From assembly GCA_029239235.1 (NCBI GenBank), contig JAQZBD010000064.1:1-35388 (forward strand): DNA of 35,388 bases, in the 5' to 3' direction. The stretch's first letter is position 1; each line of letters begins with the position of its first letter. This document shows positions 32,319 to 35,388 of the stretch, piece by piece. Under the pieces are notes generated by a model that saw nothing but the letters and a program-made list of their open reading frames with translations, was not told the DNA's origin and did not search any database. Source of the DNA: Herbinix sp. (GTDB lineage Bacteria > Bacillota > Clostridia > Lachnospirales > Lachnospiraceae). The translations under genes and the position numbers were made by a program.

Positions 32319-33841
32319 CACTTGCTACCTCCGTTTTTGCTCATTAAATCCTTTAAGTTCCGGTACAATTCCAGGTAAATATCATAATTTTTTTGATAGG
32401 ATTCCTGATTTTCCGGGTTAGGCTCATGCCTTCTGGTCACTTTTACTGTGGTACGAATTGCTTCTTCGAAATCTTCATAAATTCCAACACCGACTCCTGC
32501 CAGAACCGCAGCTCCCTGGGTCGTTGCAGTGTCTGAGGATGGTACTGCGATCGGTTTACCGGTAATATCAGCTTTGATCTGAGTCCATAGCAGGGAGTTT
32601 GCACTTCCTCCCATCGCCCAGAGTTCCTCCGCCTTTGCTCCGGTTGCTTCTGCGATATCCAGATTGTGCTTCAGTGAAAAAGCTACGCCCTCCATTGCTG
32701 CACGAATCATATGTCCCTTGGTTTTACTAAAATCAAGTCCGTAGAAAACTCCCTTGGCGTTCGGATCCCAGATAGGGGAACGCTCTCCCGCCATATAAGG
32801 TAGGAATACCAAGCCATCACTTCCTGCTGGAACTTCCCCGGCAATATCATTAAATTGAACCAGTGAGGACTTACCTTTTTCTTTTGCCACACTTCTTTCA
32901 TAATCACCCAGTTGCTGCTCTAACCAGCGCATCACGCCACCGCCGCCGGTAGTACCGCCCTGAAGCAGCCATCTGTCAGGAGCTACGTGAAAGCTAAGAA
33001 TCATTCTTGGATCAGCCGCATATTGATCAATACAGATACTCATGCCTCCGGCTTGACCGCCCTGCTCCTGAGTCTCTCCTGCATGAAGTACACCTGCGCC
33101 CAGGGTACCGCAAGCTGCATCCAGCCCTCCCGCTACTACGGGAGTTCCAATCATAAGCCCGGTTTCTGCTGCTGCTTTTTCTGTTACTGTGCCTACCACC
33201 TCATGACACTGATACAGGTCTGACATGAAGGAGAAAGGTATTCCAAGCTTCTCACACATTTCCTTGTTCCAGGTGCCTGTTCTCATATCAAAGCAATGCA
33301 TACCATAGCCCTGTGACATATCGTGGGAACAGATTCCGGTCATCCGATATACGATAAAGGCATTGGACTGGAGTATTTTATAAATTTTATCATACATTTC
33401 CGGTTGATTTTCTTTATACCATATAATCTTTGCAGTGGAATAAGAGGGCTGCAGAGAATTTCCTGCTACCTCAAAAATCTGCTCCGCACCAATGCTGTCA
33501 TTTAACTTATCGCAGATATCCTTTGCTCTTGTATCCATCCAGATTGGGGTATTTGCCAGTACATTACCGTCCTGATCAATGGGAATGGCCGACCAGCTCT
33601 GTCCGTCAACACCAATCCCGGCAATATCCTCAGCCTTCACTTTTCCCTCGGATAATATCTTTTTAATTGCCTGGCATACCGCCTGCCACCATTCCTCGGG
33701 ATTTTGCTCAGCCCAGCCGGGCTTTGGATAATACACATTGTAATCTCCGGTGCAGCTTGCAATTACCGAACCACTTTTATCGAATACGGCTACTTTGCAG
33801 GCACTTGTTCCGATATCAATGCCTAATAATAAATTTTTCAT
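32318..33841 (-). CDS. FGGY-family carbohydrate kinase (xylulokinase-like)
   Basis: A 507-aa FGGY kinase with the phosphate-1 motif GIDIGTSACKVAVFD near residue 8, GWAEQNPEEWW, the catalytic GVDGQS region (likely base D in GIGVDGQSWSA), and the late adenosine motif GGSANSLLWTQIKADI. It is most like xylulokinases, which phosphorylate ketopentoses at O5, but FGGY kinases also make ketose-1-phosphates. With a PfkB kinase and class II aldolase in the same operon, a ketose-1-phosphate product is worth considering. It is coupled to the GatD-like gene by a one-base overlap. Confidence 0.9.
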   Translation of the reverse strand: MKNLLLGIDIGTSACKVAVFDKSGSVIASCTGDYNVYYPKPGWAEQNPEEWWQAVCQAIKKILSEGKVKAEDIAGIGVDGQSWSAIPIDQDGNVLANTPIWMDTRAKDICDKLNDSIGAEQIFEVAGNSLQPSYSTAKIIWYKENQPEMYDKIYKILQSNAFIVYRMTGICSHDMSQGYGMHCFDMRTGTWNKEMCEKLGIPFSFMSDLYQCHEVVGTVTEKAAAETGLMIGTPVVAGGLDAACGTLGAGVLHAGETQEQGGQAGGMSICIDQYAADPRMILSFHVAPDRWLLQGGTTGGGGVMRWLEQQLGDYERSVAKEKGKSSLVQFNDIAGEVPAGSDGLVFLPYMAGERSPIWDPNAKGVFYGLDFSKTKGHMIRAAMEGVAFSLKHNLDIAEATGAKAEELWAMGGSANSLLWTQIKADITGKPIAVPSSDTATTQGAAVLAGVGVGIYEDFEEAIRTTVKVTRRHEPNPENQESYQKNYDIYLELYRNLKDLMSKNGGSK

Positions 33842-33913
33842 CTGGTTTCTCCATTCTGATACTGGATCATTATCTTGAATGCTTGTTATTTCGAAATTCA
33901 GGTGTCCTCTAAC

Positions 33914-34765
33914 TTATTCAGCTTTACCGGCACATCCGCACACCTTCATGCGGTTCATAACCAAGGACTTTACCGCTGCCATGCTTGCTTTTCCGTAAGC
34001 CTTAGGATCATACTGCTTTGTATTCTCCTTATACAACTGATTCCAGCCTTCTGTGAAGGCAACTCGAAGCTCAGTTGCAAAGTTTACCTTGCAAATACCT
34101 CTTCTTACACAATCCATAACTTCCTCATCACTGATTCCGGAAGCTCCGTGAAGTACCAGTGGAATGGAAACCACCTTTGCAATCTCGGATAATCTATCCT
34201 TATCGAGTACCGGAATTCCAGCATAGAAGCCATGTGCGGTACCGATAGCAACCGCCAGGGAATCCACGCCTGTTCTCTCTACAAATTCCTTCGCCTGCTG
34301 TGGATCTGTGTTAGTATCAGCTTCTGTTTCAAGGTCATCCTCTTTACCGCCAACCTTACCTAGCTCTGCCTCTACCGGAATTCCTTGCTCTTTCGCATAA
34401 TCAGTTACCTTCTTGGTAATTGCTATATTATCTTCAAAGCTTTCATGAGAACCATCAATCATAACGGATGTATATCCATCCTTAATACACTCAACTACCA
34501 GCTCATAGCTGCTGCCATGATCTAAGTGCAGACATACCGGAACCTTCGCTCTGGCTGCTTCTGCTTTTACAATTCCTGCATAGGTAGCACTTGTACCGTA
34601 GCGGATGGTTGAAGGTGTTGTCTGTATCATAACCGGCGCATTTAACTCTTCTGCTGCAGCTATGATTGCCTTTATCATTTCCATATTTTCTGCATTGAAG
34701 GCTCCTACTGCATATCCGCCCTTTTGCGCTGCTAATAGCATATTTTTTGAATCAACTAATGGCAT
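33914..34765 (-). CDS. class II fructose/tagatose-bisphosphate aldolase (GatY/KbaY-like)
   Basis: A 283-aa metal-dependent aldolase. Catalytic D82 and zinc ligand H83 are in LHLDHGSS; further zinc ligands are H178 (GTAHG) and H206 (LHGASG). E132 and E134 lie in VEAELGKVGG. This is the GatY/KbaY/FbaA layout, cleaving a ketose-1,6-bisphosphate into dihydroxyacetone phosphate and glyceraldehyde-3-phosphate. It is the first gene of the minus-strand operon, with AAGGAGG before the ATG and a lone TATAAT about 45 bases upstream (34810-34815) that lacks a good -35. A conserved structured element and a divergent AraC-type gene lie beyond. Confidence 0.92.
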   Translation of the reverse strand: MPLVDSKNMLLAAQKGGYAVGAFNAENMEMIKAIIAAAEELNAPVMIQTTPSTIRYGTSATYAGIVKAEAARAKVPVCLHLDHGSSYELVVECIKDGYTSVMIDGSHESFEDNIAITKKVTDYAKEQGIPVEAELGKVGGKEDDLETEADTNTDPQQAKEFVERTGVDSLAVAIGTAHGFYAGIPVLDKDRLSEIAKVVSIPLVLHGASGISDEEVMDCVRRGICKVNFATELRVAFTEGWNQLYKENTKQYDPKAYGKASMAAVKSLVMNRMKVCGCAGKAE

Positions 34766-34872
34766 AATTGTATCCTCCTTATTAACTCCTGATTTTTTTT
34801 ACTATCTTCATTATAGATTTTATACCGTAAAAAGTAAGAGAGATACAAGACAACCGGAGGATTAGGTATTGA

Positions 34873-34992
34873 GATGACTATGCGCTTCTATGTATTCATC
34901 TGGACTTGCCTTACCATCAAGTGTTCGCCAAATGCAGGCGACCACTCGATGCCGGTCTGCGCCATCTGAACACATAGAAGCGCATAGTCATC
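34873..34992. repeat. dispersed structured element 1, second copy
   Basis: A perfect 21-bp terminal stem (34873-34893 with 34972-34992, starting GATGACTATG) closes an internal loop made of CATCTGGACTTGCCTTACCA (from 34897) and GATGCCGGTCTGCGCCATCT (from 34948). An inner hairpin lies between them, with stem GTG-T-TCGCC/GGCGA-C-CAC and an AAATGCA loop. Both blocks are identical to the copy at 6988-7062, and the octamer TGACTATG lies exactly 14 nt before block 1 in both, while the stems differ and still pair. Read on the minus strand, the junction gives CAGAUGG against CCAGAUG, i.e. a tandem G-A/A-G mismatch flanked by true pairs, a common structured-RNA feature. The family is unknown to me. Confidence 0.7.
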
Positions 34993-35067
34993 GCCAAGTG
35001 TATTGAAGACATATAGCTGAATCCTGATGAAGGATATAGATAGATTGTAAAACCAATAAACTTTAGC

Positions 35068-35158
35068 AATTGTATACATAGCATATACTTGTTTGGAGCG
35101 GAAGCTAACCCGAAGGAAACGTTGGAGCAGAGTATTAGTATCTACGTTGTATACAATT
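35068..35158. repeat. dispersed stem-loop motif 2, second copy, inside a larger fold
   Basis: The core at 35091-35120 has GTTT/AAAC closing GG-AGC-GGAA-GCT-AA-CCCGAAGG. It matches the copy at 5949-5980 at nearly every unpaired position while the outer stem differs compensatorily and the tetraloop changes GAAA to GGAA. Around it, ATACT pairs with AGTAT and an 11-bp perfect stem AATTGTATACA/TGTATACAATT (35068-35078 with 35148-35158) closes the whole. It lies upstream of the AraC-type gene and 75 bases from the second copy of element 1. Confidence 0.6.
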
Positions 35159-35220
35159 ATAATAACTAGATTGATTGATTCGCAATACCTTACTAAAAAC
35201 AGATAGAAAGGAGTGAAGAC

Positions 35221-35388
35221 ATGCGTACGGCATATACGGATTTAGATATTAAGATAACTATTGATGATACTACCTTTCATGTGTTGCAAATTGTGTTTGA
35301 ACATTTTAAGCGTCCTATGCCTAGACATAGTCACGGTAATAATAGCTATGAGCTACACTATATTCCTCATGGGTGTGGTACCGTTAAT
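35221..35388 (+). CDS. AraC-family regulator, N-terminal part (runs off the window)
   Basis: An open frame of 56 codons with no stop before the window edge, starting at an ATG with AAAGGAG 8 bases before it. The readable part, with PMPRHSHGNNSYELHYIPHG, is the cupin-like sugar-sensing domain of AraC regulators, with the usual histidine pair. It is divergent from the polyol operon and so is its likely regulator. The DNA-binding domain is outside the window. Confidence 0.8.
   Translation, partial: MRTAYTDLDIKITIDDTTFHVLQIVFEHFKRPMPRHSHGNNSYELHYIPHGCGTVN

Noticed and set aside
35024-35045. CTGATGA sequence as a hammerhead ribozyme core
   Set aside because: No following GAAA, closing stems or cleavage site are found at the right spacing.
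35091-35120. Motif 2 as a glutamine (glnA) riboswitch
   Set aside because: It shares only the CCGAAGGAA-like tail; the other conserved glnA positions, such as GGACGGAAGUAGG, are missing and no nitrogen genes are nearby.

Overview
The window looks like chromosomal DNA of a strictly anaerobic, low-GC Firmicute, most likely a Lachnospiraceae member related to Clostridium (Lachnoclostridium) phytofermentans. The evidence is AT-rich intergenic DNA, strong GGAGG ribosome sites, sigma-A-type promoters, a clostridial hybrid-cluster protein, an oxygen-sensitive Fe-S/flavin enoate-reductase-type enzyme and non-PTS sugar (polyol) catabolism. The genus is an inference; no rRNA is present. About 30 genes are supported, nearly all of recognisable families.

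Layout. 0-3.7 kb: a tRNA-Leu(CAG) with its own promoter and terminator, an old-yellow-enzyme/2,4-dienoyl-CoA-reductase-type oxidoreductase, and a convergent AraC-type regulator. 3.8-5.9 kb (minus): a YtrA-type GntR repressor, ABC ATPase and ABC membrane protein operon, with a perfect 19-bp inverted-repeat operator over its promoter. 5.9-9.8 kb (plus): a 22-residue-repeat solenoid protein, a MoxR AAA+ ATPase and a DUF2201-type metallopeptidase/VWA protein. 9.8-11.5 kb: a YeiL-like Crp/Fnr regulator divergent from two half-size DMT (YdcZ-type) membrane proteins, with a palindromic site between them. 11.7-14.4 kb: a large secreted repeat-rich protein and a small ABM-fold monooxygenase-like protein. 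14.4-21.8 kb: an AlkP-superfamily phosphohydrolase divergent from a LysR regulator, an EamA transporter and a TauABC-like ABC transporter, whose permease appears to start at a rare ATT codon. 22-25.7 kb: a Crp/Fnr regulator divergent, across a perfect 16-bp palindrome, from hcp, an unrecognised 193-aa gene and a hemerythrin-like gene; this looks like a nitrosative/oxidative-stress operon. 26-27.9 kb: a chemoreceptor with a Cache-type sensor. 28.1-34.8 kb (minus): a six-gene polyol/ketose catabolic operon (class II aldolase, FGGY kinase, GatD-like dehydrogenase, PfkB kinase, aldose epimerase-like, aldo/keto reductase). The start of a divergent AraC-type regulator runs off the right edge.

The most unusual signal is not protein-coding. 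Two intergenic elements 28 kb apart (about 6930-7085 and 34873-34992) share two 21-nt blocks almost exactly. The hairpins between and around those blocks differ in sequence but keep their pairing. That is the covariation expected of a structured RNA, or of a DNA element acting through folded strands. A second, unrelated stem-loop motif (5949-5980 and 35091-35120) is also present twice, within about 1 kb of a copy of the first in both places. I cannot assign either motif to a named family. The solenoid-MoxR-VWA gene set between the left-hand copies is the best protein-level candidate for a poorly characterised system.
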